DNA from: Oleiharenicola lentus
Lineage (GTDB): Bacteria; Verrucomicrobiota; Verrucomicrobiia; Opitutales; Opitutaceae
Direction of reading: 5' to 3'
Assembly (NCBI RefSeq): GCF_004118375.1
Contig: NZ_SDHX01000001.1
Location: forward strand, 2,297,693 to 2,361,692
Length of the DNA: 64,000 nt
Part shown: one piece after another, positions 37,818 to 49,136 of the stretch
How positions within the stretch are numbered: position 1 is the first letter of the stretch
Layout of the letters: every line of letters begins with the position of its first letter
Notes under the pieces: generated by a model
What the model was told of the DNA's origin: nothing
Seen by the model: the letters and a program-made list of their open reading frames with translations, nothing else
Database searches by the model: none
Translations under genes and position numbers: made by a program

Positions 37818-38213
37818 ATGCGCCGGCTTTCCGTCATCGCCGCCCTCGGGCTTGGCATCTGCTTGGGTGCTCCTGAAGGGAGCGCTGCCGACTGGTCACG
37901 CCTGAAAGCCGGACTCTCCGTTGAGGAAACCGAGGCGGCGCTCGGGCGCCCCCTCATCCGCACCTACGGTCGCGGTTATCAGGTTTGGATTTATGACGGA
38001 CGCGGCGAGGTGATCTTTTCCGAAGGTCCCGGTGCGATGGGTTGGTCCCTTCCCGCCCCCACCCCGGAATCCCTGTCCCGGCCGGTTGAGCGCGATGTCT
38101 TGCTCAAACCCCGGGTGCGTCTGCCCGCCCTGCGCAGCGCCGCCGCCACGGAGGTGATCCCCGTTGTGGCGCCGGAAAACGACATCCGCTTCCGCTATCT
38201 GCCCCGGCGCTGA
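37818..38213 (+). CDS. Small exported protein with a BamE/SmpA-like segment
   Basis: 131 residues. A signal peptide (LSVIAALGLGICLGAPEGSA) is followed by DWSRLKAGLSVEETEAALGRPL, which resembles the 'l-x-x-G-m-s-x-x-e-v-x-x-l-l-G-x-P' motif of BamE/SmpA-like domains, and YGRGYQVWIYDGRGEVIF. The C-terminal half is proline- and arginine-rich. No lipobox cysteine is apparent. It could help outer-membrane assembly or simply bind peptidoglycan or proteins; the function is open. Confidence 0.65.
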   Translation: MRRLSVIAALGLGICLGAPEGSAADWSRLKAGLSVEETEAALGRPLIRTYGRGYQVWIYDGRGEVIFSEGPGAMGWSLPAPTPESLSRPVERDVLLKPRVRLPALRSAAATEVIPVVAPENDIRFRYLPRR

Positions 38214-38339
38214 CCGGCCTCCGGCGTGTGCTTTCCAGGTAAGGCCATCCGGCCCGGATTCTTCAAGCACCTGTGAATTCGATGGCCCGGTGCCCGGAGC
38301 AGGCTTGAACTGTGGAGCGCCCTCCCTAGCCTGCCCGGC

Positions 38340-39149
38340 GTGGCTCTCTTTACGCGCATCCTTGATTTCAAGAAGGCCTTCCTCTCGCGTCTGCGCGACA
38401 AGCGTTCCAGTCCGCGCTACAACGTCGGCGCCGCTTTTCCGCTGAAGGCCAGTCTCCTGCTCACCGGCGATGTGCGGCCGGCCAAGAAGGGCGCCGCTGC
38501 CGCCCGCTCCGCCGGACTCAGCTGGAGCGGTCGCATCGGCAACATCTCCACCAACGGCCTGAACGTGCTGCTGCCGCCCGCGGCGCACACCGCCCGGGGT
38601 GAGGAGACGACGGTGCGCCTCACCATCGAGGGCCACGAGATCGAGATTCCCTGCGAGATCGCCCACTTCCGCGTGCTCAGCACGCACTCGGTCTGCGGCG
38701 TGAAGCTCAATTTCTCGGACTACGCCGTGCAAAAGGATTTTCATCAGCTGCTCGAGGCTGTGCGCGTCGGCACCTCGTTCGAGACCGCCCGGCCGGCGAA
38801 GACCTCCGGCAACCTGATCAGCCAGCAGTGGCGCTCGCTCAACCGCTCGCTCCTCACCGAGTGGCGCCATGCGGACACCCGCAAGATCCAGCGCTTCGAA
38901 CTCGCGGTCGGCGAACACCGGTTTTCCGGCCAGGCCTCCCCGCGCGGCGTCAGCATCACCCAACGCTCAACCGCTTCGCGCGCGCCGATTCCGACCTCCA
39001 CCGCGGTGGAGGTGCGTGATTTCATGCGCTGGGTGGCCGGCAATTTCCCCAAGGGTGTGCCGGCCGACCTGCGTGACATGGTGGGCAATCTCACCGCCGC
39101 CGACCAGCCGGCCCAGGGCTCCTGGGCTCCCCCGCCCCTGGCTCGCTGA
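38340..39149 (+). CDS. PilZ-domain protein
   Basis: 269 residues from GTG 38340. The c-di-GMP-binding motif R-x-x-x-R appears as KRSSPRYN near residue 22 and the second motif N-x-S-x-x-G as GNISTNGLNV near residue 62. The remainder of the barrel includes VRLTIEGHEIEIPCEIAHF and VCGVKLNFSDY. The C-terminal third is not recognised. It may be a c-di-GMP receptor that controls motility or surface polymers. The REC-adenylate cyclase gene lies upstream, suggesting a small signalling cluster. Confidence 0.82.
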   Translation: MALFTRILDFKKAFLSRLRDKRSSPRYNVGAAFPLKASLLLTGDVRPAKKGAAAARSAGLSWSGRIGNISTNGLNVLLPPAAHTARGEETTVRLTIEGHEIEIPCEIAHFRVLSTHSVCGVKLNFSDYAVQKDFHQLLEAVRVGTSFETARPAKTSGNLISQQWRSLNRSLLTEWRHADTRKIQRFELAVGEHRFSGQASPRGVSITQRSTASRAPIPTSTAVEVRDFMRWVAGNFPKGVPADLRDMVGNLTAADQPAQGSWAPPPLAR

Positions 39150-39263
39150 GGCATAGTGCACCAGCAATCCGGGTGGCTGAATGCGCTGGCGGCAGCTTGC
39201 GGAAATCTGCCCCTCCGCAACCCAGATCCTCATCTGGCTTCAAGCGATGATTAGGCGCTCTGA

Positions 39264-41600
<2,337 letters not shown>

Positions 41601-41615
41601 GCCTATCCGACTCAC

Positions 41616-41655
41616 AAGCCCACAAAGTCCGTCTGCTCTGCAGCCGGGCTTTTTT
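41616..41655 (+). terminator. Possible terminator after icd
   Basis: AAGCCC (41616-41621) can pair with GGGCTT (41646-41651), the latter running into a T-tract (41650-41655). The 24-base loop is long, so the call is tentative. Confidence 0.4.
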
Positions 41656-41671
41656 CATGCACGGGCCCGGC

Positions 41672-43366
41672 CTACCGCGCCCGCAAATACCCCCGGCTCA
41701 ACCCGAGTCCCGCCACCCACAACCCCAGCCCGATCCACGCCGGCACCAAGTGACGCCAGTCAGTGTAGCCGACATGGTAATGGATGCCGATCGCTGCGAC
41801 ATAGGCGGGCAGCCCAAGACCGGCCATCGCACGCCACAGCCACGCCTCCCCGCGCCGGAAACACCACAGCACAGGCAGCAGCATCGCCGTGCCGGTCGCG
41901 AGCAGCATGCCGCCAAGCGTGGCGCGGTCGTGCGCCACGACGCCCATCAGTCGTTCGCCGAGCGCCTGCACCTGCTCCGCCGTCATGCACAGGAAACCGA
42001 GATCCTCGGCCACAAAGACCGACGTCATGCCGATGCCCAGGATCAGGCCGCCGGCAAACAGCAGTCCAACCGCGTGCACCACCCAAAGCAACTGACCCCA
42101 CTGGGCCCGCCGCCACGCAGCGTCTTCCTCGTCCGCCGGGACCGGCGGATGTTCGCCGCCCCCCGGCACCGACACCATGATCTGCACGGTGAATTGCAGC
42201 AACACCACCGCCACGAACGCGTGCAGCGTGTCGAAATAGCCGAACCCGAAAAACGCAAAGAAGCTCGCGAACCCCACGAGCGCCGACGCTGTCACCGCCG
42301 TCTGCGCCCCGTGCCGCCCCGCGCGAATGCCGCCCCGCCCGAGGCACCAATAAAGCCAGCCCAGCCCGAGCATCACCCCGGCCAGTGTCGCACGGTCATG
42401 GGCCATGAAGGCGAACAAAGTAGGCATGGTCCGTTCCAACACCGGCGCGGTCAGCCCGAGATAATGCTCGTCGTAGGGCAGCAGCACGCGCGTCAGCGAC
42501 AATGCCAGCGTCGCCGCGCCCCCCACGCCCATCGCCGCGCCCAGGATCGCCGTCCAGAACCATGCACGTCGGAACAGGCCGACCGCTGCCTCCGGGGGTG
42601 CCGGCAACCGCGCGAGCAGTGCCTCGTTGCAACGCTTCACCAGTCCCGGCCCGCGGTAAACCATGCCCGCATCGACCAGCAGCAGGTCGGCTCCTGCCTG
42701 GACCAGCGCGACCGCATCGCCGGGACTCCCGATTCCGCCTGCCACGATGAGCGGTGCACCCTCCGGTAGCGCGGTTCGCCATGCGCGGACCTTTTCCGGC
42801 AGTGTCGCCGGCATCTTCGCCGGCACCGACCAGCCGCCATCCGCGTTGTGCATGCCAACTTGAAGCACGACGCCCGGCCGTTCCGTCTCCGTTGCGTGGT
42901 CCCACGCCAGCACGGGCAAATTCGTTCCGTCCGGCAACCGCAACCACTCGTGCCCGTTCAGATCCCAATGCCGTTTCAGCACCGGCAACCTGATCGTGCC
43001 GACCTGCGGTGGTTCGGGATGCACCAGCCCGTCTTCCAGGGTTTCCCCGGCCTCCCGGCGCACCTGGCGACGGTTGGCGTCGGTCGCTTCGAGGCAGCCC
43101 ACGCCAAAGCACGCCAGCCCCGCCGACGCCCGGCATTCCGGATCCACGCGCCAGCCCAGGCCGATGGGCGACGCGTAACGCGTGCCCGCCACCGTCACCG
43201 CCAGCCGTGGCTCCGGCGCCATGTGCCCCATGAACTCGATCACCGCGCGCCCCGGCGCACTTTTGCCGAGCGTCCCGATCACGCCCAACGCCACCGCCCG
43301 CCCCGCCTCATCCGGCAGACAAAACAGCGCTCGCTGCGCGACCGTGCGATAAAACCAATCCGGCAT
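41672..43366 (-). CDS. Degenerate dihydroorotate dehydrogenase domain fused to a polytopic membrane domain
   Basis: 564 residues from ATG 43366 (TTG 43372 is also possible). The N-terminal ~275 residues look like class 2 DHODH: RYASPIGLGWRVDPEC resembles the 'nPvGLAaGfDK' region, and IVAGGIGSPGDAVALVQAGA plus VYRGPGLVKRCNEAL match the FMN-phosphate site. The central catalytic section with the SPN motif is missing, so it is probably inactive. The C-terminal ~290 residues hold about eight transmembrane helices. These are arranged as two copies, each starting with an AHDRATLxGxML motif. Function unknown. Confidence 0.75.
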   Translation of the reverse strand: MPDWFYRTVAQRALFCLPDEAGRAVALGVIGTLGKSAPGRAVIEFMGHMAPEPRLAVTVAGTRYASPIGLGWRVDPECRASAGLACFGVGCLEATDANRRQVRREAGETLEDGLVHPEPPQVGTIRLPVLKRHWDLNGHEWLRLPDGTNLPVLAWDHATETERPGVVLQVGMHNADGGWSVPAKMPATLPEKVRAWRTALPEGAPLIVAGGIGSPGDAVALVQAGADLLLVDAGMVYRGPGLVKRCNEALLARLPAPPEAAVGLFRRAWFWTAILGAAMGVGGAATLALSLTRVLLPYDEHYLGLTAPVLERTMPTLFAFMAHDRATLAGVMLGLGWLYWCLGRGGIRAGRHGAQTAVTASALVGFASFFAFFGFGYFDTLHAFVAVVLLQFTVQIMVSVPGGGEHPPVPADEEDAAWRRAQWGQLLWVVHAVGLLFAGGLILGIGMTSVFVAEDLGFLCMTAEQVQALGERLMGVVAHDRATLGGMLLATGTAMLLPVLWCFRRGEAWLWRAMAGLGLPAYVAAIGIHYHVGYTDWRHLVPAWIGLGLWVAGLGLSRGYLRAR

Positions 43367-43538
43367 CCCCAAGGCCTACTGCTTCAATCTACCTTCGCCA
43401 AGCCGATGTTGCCGATCGCACATGCACGGCATTCGGCCTGGATGGTCGCCACGACACTTTTAGGCACGTCTGTGTCGTAGGGAAGTTCCTGCTCTCAGGC
43501 TGCGTGGTGACTGCCAGGTCGCTGTGCGAAGGCATCCC

Positions 43539-44264
43539 TCACCGTAACTCGCTGAAAAATCGCCCCGGGCGCGGCAGGTAGCTGTCGTTGATGTCGAGGG
43601 AGACGAGGACGCCCTCGGCCTTGCCGAGGATGGCTTCGCGGGTGGCGAAGCCAAATTCGCGGGAGTCGCGGCTGTTGTCGCGCGCATCGCCCATCAGGAA
43701 ATAGCCGCCTGGCGGCACGGTCACGGTGGCGTAGTTGCGCGCGGTCGCGCCTGCGCCGCGCAGGCCCATGACCGGATGCGCTAAGCCAGCCAGGTTCTCT
43801 TCGGCGAAGAACGCATGGGGCTGAAGGCGGCGCGCGATCCTTTCGCCGTAATTCTCCGCCGCCGGTTCATAGTCCACCGCCCGTCCGTTCAGCACGAGGC
43901 GATTGTCCCGCAGCTCCACCGTGTCGCCGGGCACGCCGATCACCCGCTTGACGAGCCGCGTGCCGTCCAGCGGGGAGAGCACCACGACGATGTCCCCGCG
44001 CTGCGGCTCCGACCAGCGGCTCAGGTAGAGCTGGGTCAGCGGCACGCGCAGCCCGTAAGCGAGCTTGTTCACCCACACGACGTCACCTTCAAGAATGGTG
44101 GGATTCATCGAGCCGGTCGGCACCGGGCTGTAATCAATCACCGCCGAGCGCAGTGGCATCCAGACGAAACAGAGGAAAAACGCATACCAGCGCCACTCCC
44201 GCCATTGTTGGCCCATCCAGGCCTTCACCCGTGCGCGATGATTTTCAGGAAGCGGAATTTTCAT
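43539..44264 (-). CDS. lepB: Signal peptidase I
   Basis: 241 residues from ATG 44264; a GTG at 44300 is in frame but gives an unconserved lead. One membrane segment (WYAFFLCFVWMPLRSAVI) precedes the catalytic serine S52 in VPTGSMNPTI. The general-base lysine is K106 in TRLVKRVIGVPGD. The C-terminal box has FLMGDARDNSRDSREFG. It removes signal peptides in the periplasm; many exported proteins in this window are likely substrates. The genes on either side show no functional link. Confidence 0.95.
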   Translation of the reverse strand: MKIPLPENHRARVKAWMGQQWREWRWYAFFLCFVWMPLRSAVIDYSPVPTGSMNPTILEGDVVWVNKLAYGLRVPLTQLYLSRWSEPQRGDIVVVLSPLDGTRLVKRVIGVPGDTVELRDNRLVLNGRAVDYEPAAENYGERIARRLQPHAFFAEENLAGLAHPVMGLRGAGATARNYATVTVPPGGYFLMGDARDNSRDSREFGFATREAILGKAEGVLVSLDINDSYLPRPGRFFSELR

Positions 44265-44498
44265 GCGCTTCCTTGTGTTCCGTTTTAGCCGGACGGTCAC
44301 GTCGGTCGGGTCGAGCGGCAGAATTCAATCCACAGGCGGCATCCCACCCACTCAGCGCTGGGGGATGCGAGCGTGTCGTTGTAGCGCCCAGGCTCGCCCA
44401 GAATCAGTTCGACGTAGGGGTGTTCGACCCGGTGCTCGATATGGTGGACCAGACAGATGACGCCAAAGGACAGAATCGATGCTCGAGCCCCATCTTCC

Positions 44499-45410
44499 TC
44501 ACGCGTCCCGAATCGTCCCATCCCACGCTCGGTGCGCCCGGGCGGCGCCGCAGTCGGGGCAGGCCGTGAGGTCAAGCGGAGCCGCGCAATGCGGACACAC
44601 CGCGTGCGTGGCGAAAGGGTCGTAGGCTTGGCGGCACGACGGACACAGCCAGAAGTTGCCCATCGGGGGCGAGGCGTGGCACTCCGGACACTTGAATTCC
44701 GACCGACGGGGCAACTGCTCCACGCGCCGCAACTCGCGGGCGTGTTTGAAGCTGCCCCAGCTGTTCGACAGGAGAAAAAACGCCATGATGCCGGTCCACC
44801 ACGACTCCCACCAGACGGCGAGCGCCACGATACCGACGCCACCGACCAGGCCGATGCCCGTGGCGACGAGCAGGCTGCGTCCGCGGCCGAGCGGATACCA
44901 CAGCAGCGAGCGCAGGATCTGCCCGCCATCAAGCGGGTAAACCGGCAGGAGGTTGAAGACCAGCAGGCTGACGTTCATGAGGTTCACCGCCCGGATGAAG
45001 GGATAAAGATCGGGATGTTCATCAAACTGCCCGGTGGTCGCCAGCGCCCAGCCCAGCACGTAGAACACCGGCACGAGCACCACGTTGACCAGCGGTCCGG
45101 CGGCGATGGCCCAAAGTGTGGCGCCCGGGCGTTGCGGCGGCGCGACGTAAGCCACGCCACCGAGCGGCCACAGAACGATTTGGCTCGCCTGCCCTCCGAC
45201 CTTCCGCGTGGCCAGCGCATGGCCAAACTCATGCATGGTCACCACCACGAACAGCATCAGGTACTCTGCCAGCGCCCAGACCGGCGCCTCATACTTGGGG
45301 ACGCGCGTGGAAACCGAATACATGGCCACGATCAGCCAGGTCCAATGGACATGCACGTCGATGCCCCACAGGCGAAACAGGCGAAGCGAACCCTGATTGG
45401 TCGGAAACAT
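44499..45410 (-). CDS. Site-2 protease (M50) with a C-terminal double zinc ribbon
   Basis: 303 residues from ATG 45410 (GTG 45413 is immediately upstream). The zinc-binding motif MHEFGHALATRK and the second motif NLLPVYPLDGGQIL identify an intramembrane S2P-type protease with about six helices. The C-terminal 65 residues are unusual for the family: CPECHASPP, CPSCRQAY, CPHCAAP and CPDCGAA form four CxxC knuckles, consistent with two zinc ribbons on the cytosolic side. These may recruit a substrate or nucleic acid. It is a second S2P in the window and not close in sequence to the first. Confidence 0.88.
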   Translation of the reverse strand: MFPTNQGSLRLFRLWGIDVHVHWTWLIVAMYSVSTRVPKYEAPVWALAEYLMLFVVVTMHEFGHALATRKVGGQASQIVLWPLGGVAYVAPPQRPGATLWAIAAGPLVNVVLVPVFYVLGWALATTGQFDEHPDLYPFIRAVNLMNVSLLVFNLLPVYPLDGGQILRSLLWYPLGRGRSLLVATGIGLVGGVGIVALAVWWESWWTGIMAFFLLSNSWGSFKHARELRRVEQLPRRSEFKCPECHASPPMGNFWLCPSCRQAYDPFATHAVCPHCAAPLDLTACPDCGAARAHRAWDGTIRDA

Positions 45411-45476
45411 CACCGAGACCTACGACCCCTCGCCCCGGGCGCAACCATGGCTTTGCCGTAAACGTCCAGAACCGCG

Positions 45477-46184
45477 TCAGCACCGCACCGTCTTGCGCTT
45501 GGGTGCAATGGGCGCGCCACGCCGGCTCTTGAGTATGTAGCTCTCGGCGTCGGGCACCTTGCACTCCGTGTCGCCCATGTCCACCTGTACCCGACCAATG
45601 GCGCGTGCTGTCGCAATCGCCTGTTCGGCGAGTGGGGCGAGATATGTGCCGCAGGCGATGATGAAGTTGTTCATCGTGTAGCGCACACCGTCGGATGCCT
45701 TGGGCAGGTCGCGCGGCAGACTTTTCAGCAGGCGGGCATATTCCTTCAGCGGCAATTCCGCGTCGGACCGCGTGGCGGCAAGCGCACCGAGTGTGTTCCA
45801 GCCGGCGCGCGCAATTTGCTCGTTCTTCGCGCCGATCCACTTCAGCGCGAGCGCCGCGCCGTCCGGATGCTCCGACGCCACCCACGGCACCGTCGTGCCG
45901 GAGATCATGTCCCAAGCCGCCGTCTTCACCCAGTGGTCGAGCTGGGCGGTCGTCATGAGTCGGCCGTCGGCGATCATGCCGGCGAGATACTGGGCGTCGC
46001 CGTTGCCGGTGTCGTAGAGTTGCAGCGCCAGCTCCTGCCGGCCCTTGAGCTGTTTCGCGAGCGGCTTCATGTCGCCGATACGGACGCCGAAGAACGGCTC
46101 CTTCGCCCCGTGCTTCAGAAGCACCTTCTTGATCGACTCGCGGCCCAGCGCCCGGAGCGCGGCCATCACTTCGGGGAGTTTCAT
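45477..46184 (-). CDS. DNA alkylation repair (AlkD-like HEAT-repeat) protein
   Basis: 235 residues, all helical. Family landmarks are FFGVRIGDMKPLAKQLK near the N-terminus, LALQLYDTGNGDAQYLAG, the W-rich HWVKTAAWDMISGTTVPW, and SESADIRRAGWN-like helices (KNEQIARAGWNTLGAL). AlkD-type glycosylases excise alkylated bases using HEAT repeats, but many relatives are uncharacterised. The C-terminal tail is basic. It overlaps the DUF4375 gene by 4 bp. Confidence 0.85.
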   Translation of the reverse strand: MKLPEVMAALRALGRESIKKVLLKHGAKEPFFGVRIGDMKPLAKQLKGRQELALQLYDTGNGDAQYLAGMIADGRLMTTAQLDHWVKTAAWDMISGTTVPWVASEHPDGAALALKWIGAKNEQIARAGWNTLGALAATRSDAELPLKEYARLLKSLPRDLPKASDGVRYTMNNFIIACGTYLAPLAEQAIATARAIGRVQVDMGDTECKVPDAESYILKSRRGAPIAPKRKTVRC

Positions 46185-46597
46185 GCTGTGCTGCCCCGGT
46201 TCACGGCTTGTTCAACCAGTTCGTCCACATCCACGGGGTCCTGGTAGTAGCGGTTTTCCAGTTCATCGAAGCGGCTGCGTGCCCCGGCAGCGAGCGCCTG
46301 AAGCGCGGCGCGTCGTTTCTCCCGGTCGCGCGGAGGGCCGCTGGGGCCGAAGACGGCGTTGGCTGCGGTGAGGATGGCGGACTTCTCCGCTGCGCCCATC
46401 CGGGCGAGGGCCTCGGGCGCGTGAAAGGCCAGATCCGCCCCGGGACGGGAGTAATAGTGGAGAAAGCCACCGTTGGTCACATCGGCCTCGACATGCCACA
46501 GCGTGGCCAGGTCGAGCTCCAATTCACTCAGGCCGGCCAGCCCAGCGGCAGCCCAGCGGTCGAGCGCTTGTTGGTAAGCAAGGTCGGCAATGGCCAT
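46181..46597 (-). CDS. DUF4375-type hypothetical protein
   Basis: 138 residues. The pattern LATLWHVEADVTNGGFLHYYSRPGADL followed by a helical region ending FDELENRYYQDPVD resembles DUF4375, a small domain of unknown function that often has the 'N-G-G-F-x-x-Y/F' core seen here. It is the first gene of a two-gene operon: its stop overlaps the start of the AlkD-like gene (ATGA). The linkage hints at a shared response to DNA damage, but there is no direct evidence. Confidence 0.78.
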   Translation of the reverse strand: MAIADLAYQQALDRWAAAGLAGLSELELDLATLWHVEADVTNGGFLHYYSRPGADLAFHAPEALARMGAAEKSAILTAANAVFGPSGPPRDREKRRAALQALAAGARSRFDELENRYYQDPVDVDELVEQAVNRGSTA

Positions 46598-46709
46598 GGG
46601 GCGCGTGGGATTGCTGCATAATTACGCCGGTCCCGCTAAATCTCAAGCCAGACTACGCGTTCAACCAACCCGCCATTGCCAATCGGGCGGCAAATGCTGA
46701 AGTCGCCCC

Positions 46710-47453
46710 ATGACCATACGCGAACCCGAGACCGTCGATCTGCCCACCGCGCGCGGCGCCATGCGCACGCTCGTCTTTCGTCCGACCGGCGAGGGCCGCC
46801 ACCCGGGGCTTGTGCTGTGGTCGGAGATTTTCCAGATCACCGCGCCCATCCGCCGGACGGCGGCATTTTTGGCGGGGCATGGCTTCATCGTCGCGGTGCC
46901 GGAGGTTTATCACGAGTTCCTCCCGGCCGGCATCGTGCTCGCCTACGACCAGGCCGGGGCCGACAAGGGCAACGAACTCAAATACGCCAAGGAACTGGCC
47001 TCCTACGATGACGACGCCCGCGCCGCCGTGGACTTCCTGAAAACCCACGCGAGCGCCAACGGCCGCGTCGGCACCTTGGGCATTTGTCTCGGCGGCCACC
47101 TGGCCTTCCGCACCGCCTTTTTACCCGACGTCGCGGCGACGGTGTGCTTCTACGCGACCGATATTCATCAGGGCAGCCTCGGCCGGGGCAAGTCCGACAA
47201 CTCTCTCGCCCGCATTCCTGACATTCGCGGCGAACTCATGCTGATCTGGGGCCGGCAGGACCCGCATGTGCCCGGCGAAGGTCGGGCAAAAATCTACGCA
47301 GCACTCGCCGCCGCCAACCCCCGTTTCACCTGGCACGAATTCAACGGCGCCCACGCTTTCCTCCGCGACGAGGGCCACCGCTACGACCCCGCACTCGCCC
47401 ACCTCACGCTCGGCATGGCGGTCGACCTCTTCCGCCGGCAGTTGGGCGGCTGA
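46710..47453 (+). CDS. Dienelactone hydrolase-family protein
   Basis: 247 residues. The nucleophile elbow is LGICLGGHLAF, with cysteine in place of serine, as in true dienelactone hydrolases. The acid and histidine fall in ELMLIWGRQDPHV and EFNGAHAFLRDEGHRYD. The family hydrolyses dienelactone during aromatic degradation, but many members act on other lactones or esters. It lies between two minus-strand genes and has no catabolic neighbours, so the substrate is unknown. Confidence 0.86.
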   Translation: MTIREPETVDLPTARGAMRTLVFRPTGEGRHPGLVLWSEIFQITAPIRRTAAFLAGHGFIVAVPEVYHEFLPAGIVLAYDQAGADKGNELKYAKELASYDDDARAAVDFLKTHASANGRVGTLGICLGGHLAFRTAFLPDVAATVCFYATDIHQGSLGRGKSDNSLARIPDIRGELMLIWGRQDPHVPGEGRAKIYAALAAANPRFTWHEFNGAHAFLRDEGHRYDPALAHLTLGMAVDLFRRQLGG

Positions 47454-47471
47454 AGACCTTGTCGGTTGGCC

Positions 47472-48776
47472 CTACCCGGCCGGAATCTTCAGCCGATGCG
47501 CCCGCGCAATCGCGGCGGCGGTCTCGGGCGAAACCTTGGCCTCGGCGGCAAATTCCGGCCAGCGGGCGACGACGGCGCTGACCTCGTCGGTGATCGCGTC
47601 CACGCGGCTTTTCTTGAGCACGCCGACCTTCGCGCAGGCGGCAAAGTCGGCCCGGGTGAACTGGTCGCGCTTGCCGTTGATCGTCATCTGGTGCGTGGCG
47701 GTCCACTGACCGGAGGGGTTGTAGCTGTAACACACGTCGAAGGCCGGCGAGAGCGACCAGGTGCCGGCGCGGTCCATGAGGAAGGCGATGTTCTTCACGT
47801 GGTCGTCCTGGTCGCGCGCGACGACGTTGAACACCATGCGCCGGAACTGCTGCTCGATCTGGTCGGGCGGTAGGTTGAGCTGGCGCATGAGCAGCAGCGC
47901 CTGTTCGTAGGAGTAGGCGCCGGCCGCGTTGAAGTCGTAATGCCCGAGCGCGCAGAGCGACTGCATGTGGAGCTTCTCCCCGTCCGGCAGGCGGTCGAAG
48001 CGCTTCGTCATGAAGTGGCGCCGGCCGTTTTCCTCGAGCAGCCGGCACTCGCTCATCGTGATGCCGGCGGCCTTGGCCATCAGGTGGTAGGCATACTCGA
48101 TGGCCCCGAAGCCGCGCGGGTCGTCGAGTTCCTTGTCCTTGTTGCCCTTCACGCCGTCGAACTTGAGCAGCCAGTATTCGAAGCCGGCGCCCGCGTGCAC
48201 CTGCCCCGAGCGGACTTCCTGCGTCTGCGGGTTCCACGCGATGACGGCCTTCGCCCGCGCGCCGCCGGCGGAGGTGCCCACGCGCAGGATGTCGTTGAGC
48301 GCCTTCTCGCGGGACTTCGGCTGGAAATTGCCGGTCAGCGCATCGCGGTTGGCGAGCACTGCGGAGGCGAGACCGACCAGGGCGTCGAGGTCGATCTTCG
48401 AGGCCTTTTGCGGACGCGGTCCGATGGTGGGCGCAAACTCCAGCGCGCCCATGCCCCGCGTGCCGGTGTAGCACAACCGCTCGATCGCGCTGAAGCTCGC
48501 GGGCGCCCGGCCCTGCCGCGCCAGCCATGCGTCGATCAGTGCGTTGCCGAACTTGTCCGGCAGCGAGTCGGCCAGCAGTCCGGGCAGCCCGTGAAACGTC
48601 GCGCGTGGGAGCGCAGGAAATTGCCAGACCTGCGGCCCGAGCGGCATCGTGATCGGCGAGACCTGGATGCCGCTCCGCGCGAAGGCGGGATCATACTGAA
48701 ACGCTGCCACCTCGCCGCCGTCGTCCAACGACACGGCGCCGATGTCGCGGCCCCAGAGCCTGACCCGCGCGATCAT
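47472..48776 (-). CDS. hipA: HipA-family serine/threonine kinase toxin
   Basis: 434 residues, full length. The N-terminal HipA_N domain ends with LPDKFGNAL. The ATP-binding loop is VGTSAGGARAKAVIAW. The catalytic loop VARDQDDHVKNIAFLMD contains the essential aspartate, and the metal-binding equivalent of DFG is in LSPAFDVCY. In E. coli HipA phosphorylates glutamyl-tRNA synthetase and stops growth. Its start overlaps the hipB-like gene by 4 bp. This is a complete toxin-antitoxin pair. Confidence 0.93.
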   Translation of the reverse strand: MIARVRLWGRDIGAVSLDDGGEVAAFQYDPAFARSGIQVSPITMPLGPQVWQFPALPRATFHGLPGLLADSLPDKFGNALIDAWLARQGRAPASFSAIERLCYTGTRGMGALEFAPTIGPRPQKASKIDLDALVGLASAVLANRDALTGNFQPKSREKALNDILRVGTSAGGARAKAVIAWNPQTQEVRSGQVHAGAGFEYWLLKFDGVKGNKDKELDDPRGFGAIEYAYHLMAKAAGITMSECRLLEENGRRHFMTKRFDRLPDGEKLHMQSLCALGHYDFNAAGAYSYEQALLLMRQLNLPPDQIEQQFRRMVFNVVARDQDDHVKNIAFLMDRAGTWSLSPAFDVCYSYNPSGQWTATHQMTINGKRDQFTRADFAACAKVGVLKKSRVDAITDEVSAVVARWPEFAAEAKVSPETAAAIARAHRLKIPAG

Positions 48777-49126
48777 GACGACTTACCCCAGGTCCACTTT
48801 TCGGCCGGAGGTTCCGACACCCGGCTGCCCGAGGCCCGCCGGCGCTTCCGCTCGTAGAGCTTCAACTGGTCGAGCGGACTGGGCGGCGGCTCCGCCATGA
48901 GCCGATCGATCCGGTCAATCAGCCCCAAGGCGCGGCAGACCCGCACGAAACCCGACAGCTGCGTGGCCGCCGCCCCGAGTTCCAGCCGCTGGATGGTCCG
49001 CAACCCAAGTCCCGCGCGCTCTGCCAGCTGTCGCTGCGACAGATTTTGCGCCAAGCGAATCGCACTCAGCCTTCGGCCCAGCTCTTTCATAACGACCTCA
49101 TCGATCGTGTTGGCGTCTATTTTCAT
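48773..49126 (-). CDS. hipB: HipB-like HTH antitoxin
   Basis: 117 residues from ATG 49126; an earlier frame start at 49174 falls in an inverted-repeat operator and is less likely. The Cro/C1-type helix-turn-helix is LAQNLSQRQLAERAGLGLRTIQRLELG. The tail after about residue 80 is basic and likely contacts HipA. HipB neutralises HipA and represses its own promoter. The stop-start overlap (ATGA) with hipA allows coupled translation. It is much like E. coli HipB but with a longer tail. Confidence 0.9.
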   Translation of the reverse strand: MKIDANTIDEVVMKELGRRLSAIRLAQNLSQRQLAERAGLGLRTIQRLELGAAATQLSGFVRVCRALGLIDRIDRLMAEPPPSPLDQLKLYERKRRRASGSRVSEPPAEKWTWGKSS

Positions 49127-49136
49127 GACGTCAGAT

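Noticed and set aside
43373-43538. Short minus-strand frame ending in AECRACAIGNIGLAKVD
   Set aside because: About 37 codons without a start codon or ribosome-binding site. It could be a gene remnant but cannot be supported.
44265-44498. Possible gene between lepB and the second site-2 protease
   Set aside because: Minus-strand frames here have no start of their own and run into the protease in the wrong frame. No domain is seen.
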